The notes: generated by a model from the letters alone, not told the origin. Positions 1 to 63,050 are shown, numbered from the stretch's first letter. The stretch is DNA of 64,000 nucleotides from Amoebidium appalachense (GCA_963693365.1 CAVNZM010000013.1:4588001-4652000), one strand, 5' to 3'. Program-made: numbers and translations.

Positions 1-986
1 AACGTGCAGCTTTGAAACCATTACGCCCACAAACTCCCAAAGAAAACGTTTCGGAACATCAAAATGCATTGAAACACGCGTCAGGTATCGATGTCCAACG
101 GGTGGTCTTTCACTGCAAACCGCACGTGTCTCTTTGTAATATACCTTGATCACATTGCGCATGCAGCATGTTTAATCTTCAAACATGCACCCACCTGCCG
201 GGTAGTGTATTCTGTCCTGCACGCTCTTGACTGCGTCCTGCCTCTTGAGCGTCACAGCCGCATGGCCTGCGGCAGCGAGGGCGACCACAAAAACGGTTGA
301 ATGCATCCTGGAGGTTATAATATGTGATGTTGGGGTTAGCGAGAGGCTTTGTCTTATGTTGCTGTGATGATTGGGGATGAAAGAACCCTAAACGTGAAGC
401 CGATGCTCAAAGACCTGAAAAGAGATTGTGAAAAGGTGTACGCGGCTGCACGCTGCACCAAAAGTCGCATTAAAAGTTCCTTTGAAACTAGGCAGCCTAG
501 ATACAAGTAGGCTACAAACAAGAAACTAGAAAACTGAAAAGAAACGAAGCCAGCCCGGGGAAGAAAAAGCAAGAATGCTCAGCACATGAACTACGGTTTG
601 CGTAACTAGCGGCAAAACTAAAACTAACATAAGGTATTTTAACGTTATTTACCATAATAAACCAAAAACCTAAAGCATTATAAAGCCTATAAAGAAATAA
701 ATCATGCATATATAGGCGAGCCTTACAGTTTGAATAGAAAAAGATCGTATCCAATCAAATCAGCAAAATCGTTGTGCTCTTTGTTTTGGCCATTATGATT
801 GGTAGGTAAAGATTTCAGTCATTCAATCATAACATTCGATTTCGATGGTATGCAGCCCTATGCTGACACCGGCCGGTGCACACGTGCCGTGCACTCAGTG
901 TTCATTTCACTTTCATAGTTTTTACTGTACAGTGTTGAGGCCACAACCAGAAAACTAGAGCTAAAGAAAATATAGCACTTGAAAAG
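1..986. other. 5' flank of the TRMT2-like gene, no gene seen
   Basis: Moderately AT-rich unique-looking sequence. Neither strand has an open frame with recognisable protein features. No clear TATA box was found just upstream of 987. The sequence around the proposed start (AAAAGATGG) is a reasonable eukaryotic initiation context. Any promoter of the methyltransferase gene should lie here. Confidence 0.5.
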
Positions 987-22057
<21,071 letters not shown>

Positions 22058-22069
22058 GGAGCAACGTGC

Positions 22070-22090
22070 TCTAGAACGTCGTGTTCTAGA
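22070..22090 (+). other. Perfect 8-bp stem-loop just after the TRMT2 stop codon
   Basis: TCTAGAAC, loop GTCGT, GTTCTAGA, starting 13 nt after the TGA at 22055-22057. It could be a 3'-UTR hairpin. The GAA/TTC units also resemble heat-shock-element spacing. No function can be claimed. Confidence 0.6.
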
Positions 22091-22336
22091 AATGAACTGG
22101 GTGGATTGGGAGGGAGATGTTGGTATGACATGGCGATCTATGATGTTGAGTAATATTGCTTCAAGTTGGTGGGAGTCGTGGTTGTGTATTGAAAAGATAG
22201 AAAGAGGAACAAACAATGACATTGTTTGAGAAGAACACGTAGCCTACCTTTCGTGGAATCGGTTTTGCACATATGCGACCATTTTCTGTTTTTTGTCTAG
22301 TGTGCATGTACGAATGGCTTATGGGCTAGGGTTGGG

Positions 22337-22392
<56 letters not shown>

Positions 22393-22414
22393 CTATTCTT
22401 TTCTTTTCGTTTTT

Positions 22415-22449
<35 letters not shown>

Positions 22450-22787
22450 TGTGTGAAGGGGGGAGGGGGGGGGGGGGGGGGGGGGGCACAGTTAGGCTTC
22501 AGATGAACACGTGACCTTTATGTACCCAAGCCTGTCCACCGTGTGCACGGGCACAAACAATCGTCAAAGGCTAAAGGAGATGCCTGTAAACGGGCTTCTT
22601 TAAAAATACTTCTCGGATAACCGATAAAAACTCTGAGCTTTTATATCAGGCTGCCGTTAGCCAAAAGACACGACTACCCATGCCACTTTCTCCCGCAAGC
22701 TCCAGAAGGGCGAAAGGAGCCCCCGGGGGGGGGGGGAACGGGGGGGGGGAATTGGCTATCCACCTCCGATCAACATGAGGGGCCCCG

Positions 22788-22830
<43 letters not shown>

Positions 22831-23789
22831 GATAAAGTTGATAAATGCCTTAAACGGGGAGGGGGAGGAGGGTTCGACTTGGATCAAAAAAACGTTATAT
22901 TTATGGAATTCAAGGGGGAACCGCAAAGGGTTGTGGAGAAGAGTCTTTCCCTCATTTTTGATTCCAACGGGAAACTTTGATAATCTGTACGTTGTTGATT
23001 AAATAGTGACATGTACACACAAACACATCCAAGCCCACCGGGTCCCCTTCCCTCACGTGCGTGTCTCCCCCACCCCCCCCCCCGGCCCCCATCTCCCCCC
23101 CCTCCCCCCCCCCCCCCCCCCCCCCCCTTCGCCCTCCTTCTTGCACCGTGTATGCTATTACTGTTCTGCGTCAAATGCCACCCACACCCTTTTCAAACAT
23201 GCAGATCCCACAATCAACCGCTCAGTTTGATACCATGTAAATGCAATATCCGGTCAGAACAAGGGCTCGGTGACCGCTTGTCAATAAACCCTATGGGTCA
23301 TTCTCGTGCACACAAAGTGCATCATGCAATGACCAGATGTCCCTAATCATGGGACATGGTCACCCCACAAGTACATGCTAAAGGTACACGTCTTGCTTTA
23401 GTCCGCATGCCTTACAACCCCCCCCCCCCCCCCCTTCCCCCCCCTTCCCCCTCCCCCGGCCCCCCCCCCCCCCCGTACGCACACAAATTCTGCGTAAAAG
23501 TTCAATAGTTAGGAATATTGATATGGACTCATTATCTGTCTATTCGGGGATGTGCTTGGGTGCCCTTAGTCTTATTCCCCCCCCCCCCCACAAAAAAAAT
23601 CTTTTCCAACCTTTCTAACCTCCTCCCCCTCCCCCCCCCCCCCCTTTCCCGCTACCCCCTTCCCCCCCCCCCCCCCCCAAAAAAAAAAAAAAAAGAAAGA
23701 AAGAAAGAAAGAAAAGGAAAGAAAGAAAGGGGGAAAAGTAAGATAGACTGGGGGGGGGGGGGGGGGGGAGGGGGGAGGGGGGAGGGGGG

Positions 23790-23881
<92 letters not shown>

Positions 23882-23915
23882 GGGGAGAGGGAGAGAGAGG
23901 GGGAGAGGGAGAGAG

Positions 23916-23946
<31 letters not shown>

Positions 23947-24705
23947 AGGGAGAGAGAGAGAGATCTAGAGAGGGGGGGGGGGGGGAGGGAGAGAGGGAGG
24001 GAGGCGGGAGGGGGAGAGGGGGAGAGGGAGAGAGGGGGGAGAGGGGGAGAGGGGGAGAGGGGGAGAGGGAGAGAGGGAAATAGAGAGGGCGTCCCCCCCC
24101 TCCCCCCCCCCCCCCCAAAAAAAAAAAGAGAGAGAGAGATATTTCCTTTCCCCCACTATTTTTACTATATATTTTGACCCTAAGTTTCGCTTCATTCCGT
24201 TTTGACCCTGTGACAGTCTATGCTTAAAACATAATTAAAAAAATTTTTAAATACCCCAACCTCCCCCTCTTCCCACACACAGGCACACACACACCGTGAC
24301 ACCTCTCCCCCCCCCCCCCCCCTCCCCCCCCCCCCCCCCCCCCCCCCCCCTCCCCACCTCCCTTCCAACCTCACTAACCCGTTGACCTTCCGACCCACTC
24401 CACTCACCCCTCGCAACATCTGCTCTGATCGGCCTAACATCCACATACCCTTGGGCTGAGCCTTTTCCCTCCCAGACATATCCCGCTTCCCGCATACATT
24501 CTCACCCACACTAACCCATTCTGACTTAGCACTTTAACGGATACAGTTAAACGGCTCAGGATATGAATCGCGTTGAATTTAGACAAAACTCGAGCCCCCC
24601 CCCCCCCCCCCCCCCCCCCCCGACTTGAAACTCGAGCCCCCCCCTCCCCCCTGCCTCCCCCTCCCTCCCCCCATCCCCCCCCCCCCCTCCCCACACCCAG
24701 CCCCC

Positions 24706-24742
<37 letters not shown>

Positions 24743-24993
24743 CCCCCCCCCCCCCTCCTCCCTCCCTCCCAGCCCCTTCCACACCCCCCGCCCTCCCCCC
24801 CCCCCCCTCCCCCCCCCCCCCCCTTCCCCGCCCACCCTTCATTTTATCCGTGAGTGCCCCCCCCCCCACCCACCCACCCCACCCACCCACCCACCCACAG
24901 CATGGTGGCTGCCACTCTATGCCACCTTCCACGGCCTCACACTGGAGGGTGGATGAGCACAAACATACGACTCAGTTGATGTCTTTCCTAGCG

Positions 24994-25031
<38 letters not shown>

Positions 25032-25400
25032 TTCTGGTCTCCTTGCTCGTCTCTTTGATGGTATTGTGTACATCATATTCCGTACTATTCAATATTATAT
25101 ACCCTGAAAAAATGTAAAGCGTGTTTACGCTAATACCATGTCTAAGTTATCTGAAGCTGGGAATAGGTGTCAAGTCTTAAATGCGTACGTACTGGTGTGG
25201 AAGAACAAACAGGCAAAGAGCTAGAGATATTCAGTGAAGCATTGCCGCAATTGGTTTTGTGCCCCCTACACACAAGCTCATACCGACTGTCCATGACATA
25301 GGAGCCCGTGAAAAAAAAAGGAAAATAAAAAATAAATAAATATAAAAAAAAGAATAACCAAACTAAATGACTTTTTTCATAGTTTATATGGTGCCGAAGT
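22091..25400. other. Intergenic region downstream of TRMT2, low complexity
   Basis: Contains (GT)n at 22340-22390, poly-T and poly-G at 22410-22486, poly-G at 22790-22827, C-tracts at 23080-23127 and 23420-23475, a purine block with (GA)n at 23760-24080, and C-tracts at 24307-24350 and 24596-25030. The stretches 22500-22700, 23170-23400 and 25060-25400 look unique but have no supportable gene. Confidence 0.6.
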
Positions 25401-25419
25401 TCACAGAGTAAGAAACACT

Positions 25420-25760
25420 GACTATATAATCATCACCGGACATCTATGTGCCTGATCATGGCATTTCGCCGAGGGGATATCCCAAGCAAAAACCCCTCGT
25501 ATATACCTGAGACTGGCCTCTCTGTGCCATAATTAAACAGCGTGAACCCCCAATGAAGCCTTTTCTTTCTTTCTTTTGTGTTTTGGGGTTTCAACCACCT
25601 ACGTGACAGTGTTCTCTAAAACAGAGATATTGTAGGGGTTTACGCTGTTTACTCGAGGCAAAGAGAGACCAGTCTCAGGTATGGCAGGTTTTTGCTCGGA
25701 ATATCCCCTCGGCAGTATGTCATGATCACGTACATAGATGTCGGGTGATGACTATATATC
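25420..25760. repeat. Imperfect inverted repeat (foldback), arms of about 130 bp
   Basis: The left arm 25420-25551 and the right arm 25635-25760 are reverse complements at roughly 80 percent by eye, sharing GACTATATAATCATCACC, CCGAGGGGATATCC, GAGACTGG and AAACAGCGT in inverted order, with an 83-nt spacer. The transcript or single strand would form a long hairpin. It is probably a foldback or MITE-type element; no ORF is present. Confidence 0.75.
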
Positions 25761-25887
25761 AGGTTCGCCGTTTTTTTTTTTTTTTTTTTTTTTTTTTTTC
25801 TTTTGGGGGGGGGGGGGGGGGGGGGAAGAGGGGGGGGGGGGGGAGAGGGAGGGGGGGGGGTCCCCTGGGACACTCGGTATCAGCTGG

Positions 25888-25956
<69 letters not shown>

Positions 25957-25959
25957 CGC

Positions 25960-26640
25960 TAGAATTTTGTAATGATGTGTTCTCAAGCCAATCAATACAT
26001 CTAATAAACAGGTCGTATTTACGCGTGTTTAGTATAAAATCAAGGATGTTGTAATTTACAGGTAGGCTATCTTTCTGGGTGTCTGTTGTGAATGTGGCGT
26101 GTGTGTTTTGCGGTATTATGTGGTCTATCAAACTACATTTGGCGATACATGACCGTTTAAACTGGTGTGTGTGTGTGTTGTTTGGGCATGCAAACGATGC
26201 CACCTTATACTTATTAGATCTCCACTGTATAGCACGTGTACAGTAAAAGCGTGGTAATTGATCAATAATACCATCAGCTAGAGAAAGACCAGTTCTACAG
26301 GAAGGTAATATGTATTTAGGTGTTATACATTTGCGAGTGCCATATTTGGCAATATGGTTAAGGCGGTCATTATATATAAAACGAGACATAAGGCTTACTT
26401 TTTCAAGGTGTCTGCTTTCATCGGGTCTAGTGTCGTGTGGTATCTTTTTCCATTTGTTATATTGCGTGATTATCTTGTGATTGTGTACATGTTTAATAAG
26501 TAAGTGGCAGTCCAAAGTCACACACACACTTTTGCGGGGTTTATTTGTATTTGTGCCCGGGGGAGAAGGAGAGAGAGAGGGAAGGAAAGAGGGGAGAGGT
26601 GAGGAGGGGACAGGTCGGATAGAGAAGAGATAAACCATAT
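25960..26640 (-). CDS. Unidentified minus-strand coding-like segment (possible RT remnant)
   Basis: One minus-strand frame stays open for about 230 codons of non-repetitive, AT-richer sequence between a (GT)n tract (25892-25948) and a purine block (26556-26640). It reads as a normal mixed-composition protein. A short stretch (VTLDCHLLIKHVHNHKIITQ, then YNKW and AKYG) resembles in spacing the PYLDLHI ... YNK ... AKYG region after YIDDL in the Penelope-like protein of this window. That is a weak similarity seen by eye. No start or stop is fixed; the frame runs out into repeats at both ends. I do not otherwise recognise it. Confidence 0.35.
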
Positions 26641-27064
26641 TCACATGCCGGGACTCCTCCTCCCCCCCCCCTCCCCCCCTCCTCCTACCCCACCACCCAC
26701 CTACCCACCCCCCACGGCCCAGGCCCGCCTTTCCCTCCCTCCCCCCTGGTCCCCCTCCCCCCCCCCTCCCCCCGCCCGCCCGCCGTCCTCCCTGGCTCTT
26801 TCTTCCACATTCACACCCAGCATATATCCCTTGGTCTACTCAATGATGTTTGATTACTTTGGGGTATGAGAGGTTGGTTCTGTTGTGTGTGGCATGTGTT
26901 GTGTGGATTTTCACAGATTGTTCTGCTTTAAGGGGTTAAAGGGAGGGTTCGCGAATTCGAAGGAGGGTAGGGCGGAGAAGGAAGGGAAGGGGGAGTGGGT
27001 AAGGATTTAATTCAATAAAATGAAATCGAAAATGAAATGAACGTGATATTGAAATGGTCTCATC
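26641..27064. other. Intergenic stretch, no gene seen
   Basis: C-rich tracts to about 26800, then short unique sequence without features I can support. Confidence 0.5.
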
Positions 27065-56250
<29,186 letters not shown>

Positions 56251-56269
56251 ACGGAGTATTGTACTCGGA

Positions 56270-56740
56270 ATAGGTGGCTGCGTCCGATCATTTTGGATTT
56301 TCGCTCCACCGATGATATTTGTATGCCAATCAGAAAATTATAGTCGAATTAAGAGATTACCGGCCTGTTAGCCAATCGGAAGCCGGGCATCGATCCGGCT
56401 GGACCGGCCCCAGGTATATACACTTCAGTTCCGGCAGAATTCAGGCAGACTTGACTTCGGTTGAATCTTTACTACAACATCTGTAGTACGGCCATAAAAA
56501 CATCTTGTACCTTTCGGGCGAGTGCAAAGACCCCTCCTGTGGTCTGCAGACAAATATTCTGTTGCACTGTTCACGCCTTTATGCAAACACTGAACAAAAC
56601 ACTGTCTGAATGCAAGCTAGTACATACAAGTATACATATATGAGTTGTAGGCCGGGCCTGGTGCCCCGTCCTGGTGCGTGTATATTCTCTCCAAGGTGAA
56701 TAAACACGACTCTACTAAGGAACTTACCACGTATTACACA
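56270..56740 (+). mobile_element. LTR-like candidate (promoter and poly-A signals 280 bp apart)
   Basis: Two CCAAT motifs (GCCAATCAG, GCCAATCGG at about 56324 and 56373), AGGTATATAC at 56412-56421 and AATAAA at 56699-56704 occur in the order expected of U3-R-U5. There is no adjacent gag or pol, so it would be a solo copy. The boundaries and target-site duplication are not established. It could instead be an unrelated promoter of a short transcript. Confidence 0.3.
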
Positions 56741-56759
56741 TCACACGTCACTGAACTAC

Positions 56760-56920
56760 TTTTTTTTTAGGCATTGGCACATTGTTATACTTCCCAATAA
56801 TTCCTGTTCACCGAAACCAAGTTTTTATATTTGCAGCATGGGACAAGTTTGTACAAAATTGCGATCACACAAACAGACATACAAACACGATCACATACAC
56901 TCGACACATGTGACACACTC

Positions 56921-56962
<42 letters not shown>

Positions 56963-57141
56963 AATCCATCCACCCATAGCACACACACACACACACACAC
57001 ACGTGAAACAACACAGACACACTCGGAGACAAACATAGTGTCACGCCGCACACACGCACACACATACACGCCCGCACGTGCGTGCACACATACACAGTGT
57101 CACGCACGCGCGCACACACACGCGCACACGCACCGCACCGT

Positions 57142-57179
<38 letters not shown>

Positions 57180-59500
57180 GTAACACTGCCACCCACAATG
57201 ACGTTCACCACTACTTACCCTCCGCACTTAGCATGAACACCGCAAACAGTTGCATCCCATATTAATGTATGTATATTGATACTGCCCTACACCACCGTGC
57301 ACACGGGTGTCATGAATATCAGCACAGAGGTTGGAATAACGCTTCAAATTCGTATGATGTTCGCATATGCTCGAGGGGCCGGTGCCTGTCAACTTTAAGT
57401 TCGATGTAGTTAGACGCGTTGCGCATGCTACAAAGTGTAAACAAACAATAACATAACTACATATCTGGACCAGTGCTGCAACACCACGGGCACACACGAA
57501 CGAAAAATGACTGTCTGATGATCGAGTACTGTTATATACGCAGGTAGGAGGAGCTGACGAGTTTTCTTGCAACGTTTTGTAAATGTATTATCGTTACAAT
57601 CGAGAATACGTGATATCGTATCGTATCGATATCATTCGGATGAGGACTGACCGCCAAAACAGTCACATGCATGCACTAGTGTGTGTGTGTGGACGTGAAA
57701 GAGTGCATGTGTTGTGGCATGTTTGTGGGTGATTGTGTGTGTGCATGTATTTGCTTTTACTAATATTTGTGTATCACTTTGTGTGTGTGTGTGTGTGCGT
57801 GTGTGTGTGCGTGTGTGTGTGTCTGCCTGTGTGTGTGTGTCTGCCTGTGTGTGTGTGTGTGACGGTGTGTGCGCGCGTCACAGTGTAAGCATGTGTATGG
57901 GTCGCCTCGGTGTGGGTTGCCGTGTGTGTGTGTGCGCCATGTGCGTGTTTGTGTGTGTGTGTGCGCGCGCGCGCGTGTGTGTGTGTGTGTGTATGTGTGT
58001 ATGTGCGTGTGTCACGGTGTGTGCGTGTGCGCGTGTGTGTGTGTGACACGGTGTGTGTGTGCGTGCACGTGTGTGTGCGTGCGTGCACGTGCTTGTGTGT
58101 GTGCACACGGTGCATGTGCGTGCATGTGCATGTGTGTCCGGCCATATCGGCATGTGTGTGTGTGTGACCGTGTGCCCAAGTATCTGTGAATTAACGAACT
58201 GCTCAGTACCCACGTGGTAACAGCCATGATGCCCACTCACTAGTACTACTGAGTACTACTGTGTGCACATTTCACGGGGTGTCGACGTTGTGTCGGTCGT
58301 GTGCGTGTGACATCACTCACATATAATGAACGAATCATGAAAGAGCTCGGAATAAAGTCGATCTCGGAATTATATGACCTGCAAGCCATCACTGGCAATT
58401 GGCAAGCTCAAGGCCAACGAGAGTACTTTTGTACGTTTCAAGTTCTTTTTTTTTTTTTAGCTGTATTTCTGAATGAAACTTTCTGTTTATGGCTGTAATG
58501 CACCCTCTAGGTACCAGTCTGCAGTGTCTACGGCATGCAGTAGGCCTACGTTGTATACATGAAGCCTAACGGTACTGAGAGGGTACGTACAAGCAGTCAT
58601 AACGCTACGGTAGGACTGTGGCTCAATGAAACTGAAAGTTCAAACCCTGACTACCGCGTGGGTCCATGTGGACCCTAAATCGATAAATAATTGGTTGTTG
58701 ACGAGGACTGTAAAAAGCAAATGTGGCTCATGGAATCTTTCAATGCCTGAAGACACTTCTTGCTTAAGAGTACATGCTACATATCATTTGTAAAGCTATT
58801 CCATTAATTCCAACACCATAAAACTAATGGTAAAAACATTGCTTTATATTTGGGTTGTCTTGACATGTGAGATAAAAAGATGTTGTGCCACAGGGATTTT
58901 CCTGCGCCGGCTCGTCTGGGCAAGCAGAACCATAGTATCCATACCATAAACTTACTGCTTTTTACTGTATTCTATCTGCTCGGAAAATCAACCAATAATC
59001 TAGGTTAGCCAATCAATCAATGCTTATCGACGCCCTGATTAATTTTTCTGCACTTCAAAATGCAAGGCACCGAAGTTTTTTAGTGCTTAATGCAGGGCAA
59101 GTAATTAAAAGAGCCTAACGTACAGGGAAAAAAATTAATGCTTGTTTTCCGTTTCTGTTATAGTAATTCTGTTGTAAATAACCAGAGGCTCAGCAGTCGG
59201 CGCAAATTCGTCCTTGGTATGTGATGCGGCTAAAGCACATGTCAAAGCACGCAGGCCATCTACACACGATTGGTTGCATGAAAAAGCGGCCAAACTTTCA
59301 AACTTGCGGATCTATCTGTGCGAGGAATGTATTTAGCATCTTTATCAGAACAAAAAACAGAGCTTACAAATAGTTTGGTCAATAATTACGTTCCTTTTAT
59401 TTTTAAATCGTAAGTGAGTGTTGACAATAGCTGATATTAGTATTAGGTGTATTAACGAGGGTGCAGCCTTGGCGCTTTAACAAACATTGGCCCCAATGGC
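56760..59500. other. Intergenic region upstream of the ATP-grasp gene
   Basis: CA-rich blocks at 56925-57180 and GT-rich blocks at 57780-58140 face each other and would be complementary. A short open segment at 58325-58430 (ERIMKELGIKSISELYDLQA) looks protein-like but is isolated. The rest, 58500-59500, is unique AT-rich sequence with no gene seen. Confidence 0.45.
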
Positions 59501-59518
59501 CGCGGGCTGTTACCGCGT

Positions 59519-59575
59519 GATTGGTTGATGATCAGGAGGCTAACTTGACTTTGCTTTCCCATTCGGTATATAAAG
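59519..59575 (+). promoter_or_regulatory. Core promoter of the ATP-grasp gene
   Basis: TATATAAAG at 59567-59575 lies 160 nt before the start codon, with an inverted CCAAT (ATTGG, 59520-59524) about 43 nt further upstream. Transcription would be expected to start near 59600. Confidence 0.65.
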
Positions 59576-59734
59576 CAAAAACGACCGCTTATGGCATTCA
59601 GAATTTTGTGTCGCTGTACGCGCATTACTCAAGCGTCCCATTCTTAGAAAGTGTATTTTTCTAGAACTGTAGTGTAAACGACAACGCAGAGTAATAGAAA
59701 ACTCTCCTGTACTTGGTTTTTTCAAATATCCGAA

Positions 59735-61934
59735 ATGGACGCCGCCACGCTGCTGAAGCTCAACCGCGCCGACGAGGCTACACAGCAGGCACGCCTTGAC
59801 GCCGTCAACGGAAAGAACGTGATTTGGATTTCCCCCTTTGGAAACCACTGTGTGTGGTCCGATTATGGGCGCAAGTTTTACTATGGTACCCTGCGCGAAA
59901 TGGGCATTAACCTGTGGATGGTCCTCGATCCTACGTTTGAGAACACACAGTGTATTATCGATGGTATGACACAGGACGGATACATGGAGAAGGGAGGAAT
60001 CATTTGGGCAAACATCCGCGACCAGAGTGTCTCTGTGGAGAGCTGTTATGAGGCGGTGAAGAAGCTCGAGGAAGAGAAGGGAATCAAGTTCGGCGCTGTG
60101 TTTGGTACTGGCGACCACATCCAGGTGGGTGTTTTGCTTCTTTAGTTTCTTTGCTTCTTTCGTTTTCAAAGTTCCTGTTTCTTCCGTTCTTCCTTTCCGT
60201 GTTTAACCAAATCCTTCCGTGTTCAAAGCTCCTGTTTCGTTCTTATTCCTACCTGTTTTCATTCAAATTCAGCTTAGTACATAAACAGAAACGAGTTAAT
60301 TAGGTTACCCCCATCAAGCACCAACCAACACCTGCGCTGCGTATAATCCCCTTGTTTGCCCTATTCATCTTTAGATTTTTGTGTTATTCAGCGTCCCGTA
60401 AAACCCCTGGTCCAACCAAATTAAGCACGTTCACATTTACTAACTTAACCCTTCTTGTCCTTGCAGGCTCTTGTCGGCGGTCTTGCAGAGCGTCTTGGTC
60501 TCCCAAGCAACCCCCGCACCAGCTACGACTGCGCCCGTGACAAGTTCCGCTCACGTGACATGTGCTACGCCGCCGGCATCGCCGCCCCCAAGTACGCCAT
60601 CTGCAAAAACCGCGAACAACTCCCCTCGATTATTTCCGACCTCGAGCTCCCTTTCGTTATGAAGCCACAGAGCGGTGCTGGGTCTCTCGGTGTGTACAAA
60701 TGCGCTACAGAGGTCGAGGTATACGAAGCGTTTGATAAGATTACAAAGGAGTTGACGGAGAGCGAGACTCTTGCGGCGTATGCGGGGTATGGACAGGTGC
60801 ATGTGCTGTGCGAGCAGTACATTGACGGGGATGAGTTCGATGTGGATCTGCTGTTCAATGATGGCGAGTGTGTCTACAGCAGTGTTACTGGTCAGTGTTC
60901 ATATGTGCAGATTTGAAGGTTTTTTACCCCTGTTTTTTTTGTGCCTACAAAGGATGTAGAACAAACACACACACACTCACACAACGTGCATACATCCACC
61001 CTCACATCATGAAGCAGAACAAACTCAAGCTCGCACACACATCACATGCACACAATGTCATGCACTCTCCCAGGTCCTCACATAAACTTCCAACAGTTAA
61101 CCGATGTATAGCAAAACAGCCGAAAGTTTTCTCCCCCCTCCCTCCCCCCTCCCAGCACCCCCACCACCACCCCCACCCCTCCCCTCCCCATCTATACCCA
61201 AGTAAGGAACCAACAATCCTTCCCACGTCACAAACCTTTTTTTTTAAGTTAAAAAAACATTATGCCACCACTTCTAACCAAACTTTCCCCTCACAGACAA
61301 CTGGCCCACATTCGAGCCCTACTTCCTCGAAAACGGCGCAAACACACCCACCGCCTTCCCCCACCTCCGCCAGTCCCTCATCGACTATGCAATCTCCGTG
61401 GTTAAGGCCCTGAAATTCCACATGGGGGCATTCCATGTAGAGGTTAAATATTCCTACCGCTGGAACACACCTATGCTCATCGAACTTAACCCCCGCGTGG
61501 GCGGAGAGTGCATCCGTCCCTTCAACAAGGCCGTATACGGGGTCGATCTATTGGTCAACAACATCCTTGCGGCTTTCGGCGTTCCCATAAACCCCCCGCG
61601 CTCTGAGACCCCCCAGTGTGGAAACGTTCTTTACGCAGTTTGCGCTGACAAGACCGGTGTTCTTATGAACGACCGTTTCCTCGATCATATTAAAGGACAC
61701 CCGACCGTTTTCGACTGCGAGGTCTGCTGCAAGCCCGGGGATAAGATCCGCGGTTTGGACACAGGTATCCCCATGTGGGTGGGCAAATTCCAACTTTCGA
61801 CGGATAACGTCGAAGATTCGATTGCGCTTGCCAAGGAGATGATTAAGTCGATTAACCTGCCGATTCAGAAGGAGGCGGAGAAGGTGCAGGCGGAGGTCGC
61901 GGCTGCGGAGGTGGCTGAGTTGGTCACTGCCTAA
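59735..61934 (+). CDS. ATP-grasp carboxylate-amine ligase (3 exons, 483 aa)
   Basis: Exons 59735-60124, 60467-60890 and 61297-61934 (1452 nt, in phase, GT-AG). Seen: an N-terminal pre-ATP-grasp half (IWISPFGNHCVWSDYGRKFY); an ATP-binding Lys and glycine loop in FVMKPQSGAGSLGV (K196); the strand-turn EQYIDGDEFDVDL (about aa 246); and the metal-binding pair in FHVEVKY (E320) and LIELNPRVGGE (E334, N336). Family knowledge: enzymes of this fold activate a carboxylate as acyl-phosphate with ATP and join it to an amine or thiol; close architectures include carnosine-synthase-like and L-amino-acid ligases. The substrate cannot be read from sequence. Start context AAATGG. The tail is Glu/Ala-rich. 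Introns are short and almost free of the tracts that fill the other two genes. No neighbouring gene suggests a pathway. Confidence 0.9.
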
Positions 61935-62515
61935 ATATGGAAAGTTGGTGCCTAAATTGGATGGGTTTTGCTGCCTAGATATGAAAGGTGCTCGGAATGT
62001 TGCTAACAGGATTATCCATAGAAGTCAACCATGTTTTTTTTTTTTGTCTCTTACTAGCAGGGATAACGGTTTTGACCGTTTTTGGCGTATGAAGACCTTT
62101 TTTTTCTAATTTTTTTTTATAAAAAAAAACAGACGATATCAATTGATGTGAATGCAAGAAAGTTTTGAGGCACAAGATATGTGAAAGAGCTGCATTCCCC
62201 GTTTAGTTAACGGTTGCAATGCTTTGCATGTACAATTAGCCATACATATGACATACAAGACAAAACTAAATTTAAAGCTGCAACACGGGAAAATAAGAAA
62301 CAACTCGGCCAGTTTATAACGGCAGGTTGCAAATAGTTATTATGGGCTGGCTCCCACAATAATAATATATTAATAATCTGAAACTATAAATATTCGTGGT
62401 CCTTTAAATTTCTCACCCAACGGTATTCGATCGGGCGGGGGGTGGGGGGGAGGGGCACAAAAACCTTGCCGGAGGCAGTACAGTACTCTCAGTTATAGTC
62501 ATATCCCCCCCCCCC

Positions 62516-62546
<31 letters not shown>

Positions 62547-63004
62547 ACGCACACCACCACCACCACAAAAAAAAAAAAACGCACAAAAGCAGCCAGCCAC
62601 ACCCACACACTCATGTGCACACGACACCAGAAAACCTCTCCATGCTAAATGTTCCATGCACACCAACTCGCCTATATCCACGTTCCCAACCACACGAGCT
62701 CGAGGCTCACATATACAGCGCTGATTTCGTGATTGGTGTGCATAATGTTACGGCCAAACAGGCGTACATATATGCAATAATCCGTCCGCAAGATTCGGTA
62801 TAACTCAATTGCAGCCCAGCCCAGCCTGGCCAGGGCCTGTGTTTTACTTGTAATTGTTGCCTGAACCTGCAAGCAAACTTCCATGAACCAATCTAGATGC
62901 TTCTGAAAAATTCTACATTTCGTGACCGTGGGATAGAGATGCCACAGAGTCTGAAAGACGAACGGTATCGATGAGTACCTGGTGTGTGCAAGTGTGCGCG
63001 TCTG

Positions 63005-63050
<46 letters not shown>

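Noticed and set aside
23770-24110. Glu/Arg-rich and Ser/Leu-rich open frames
   Set aside because: They are (GA)n and (CT)n arrays read in frame; no start, splice or domain support.
24880-24960. Possible exon after CCCACCCACAG at 24900
   Set aside because: The acceptor-like site is followed by a short open stretch, but no upstream or downstream partner exon could be matched in phase.
58301-58498. Short protein-like ORF with ERIMKELGIKSISELYDL
   Set aside because: It reads somewhat like a LINE C-terminal tail, but at about 35 informative residues with no neighbouring RT it cannot be supported.
58605-58670. tRNA-like A and B boxes (TGGCTCAATG, GTTCAAACCC)
   Set aside because: The arms do not fold into a cloverleaf: the T-stem does not pair and the spacing is too short. 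Chance matches or a decayed SINE are more likely.
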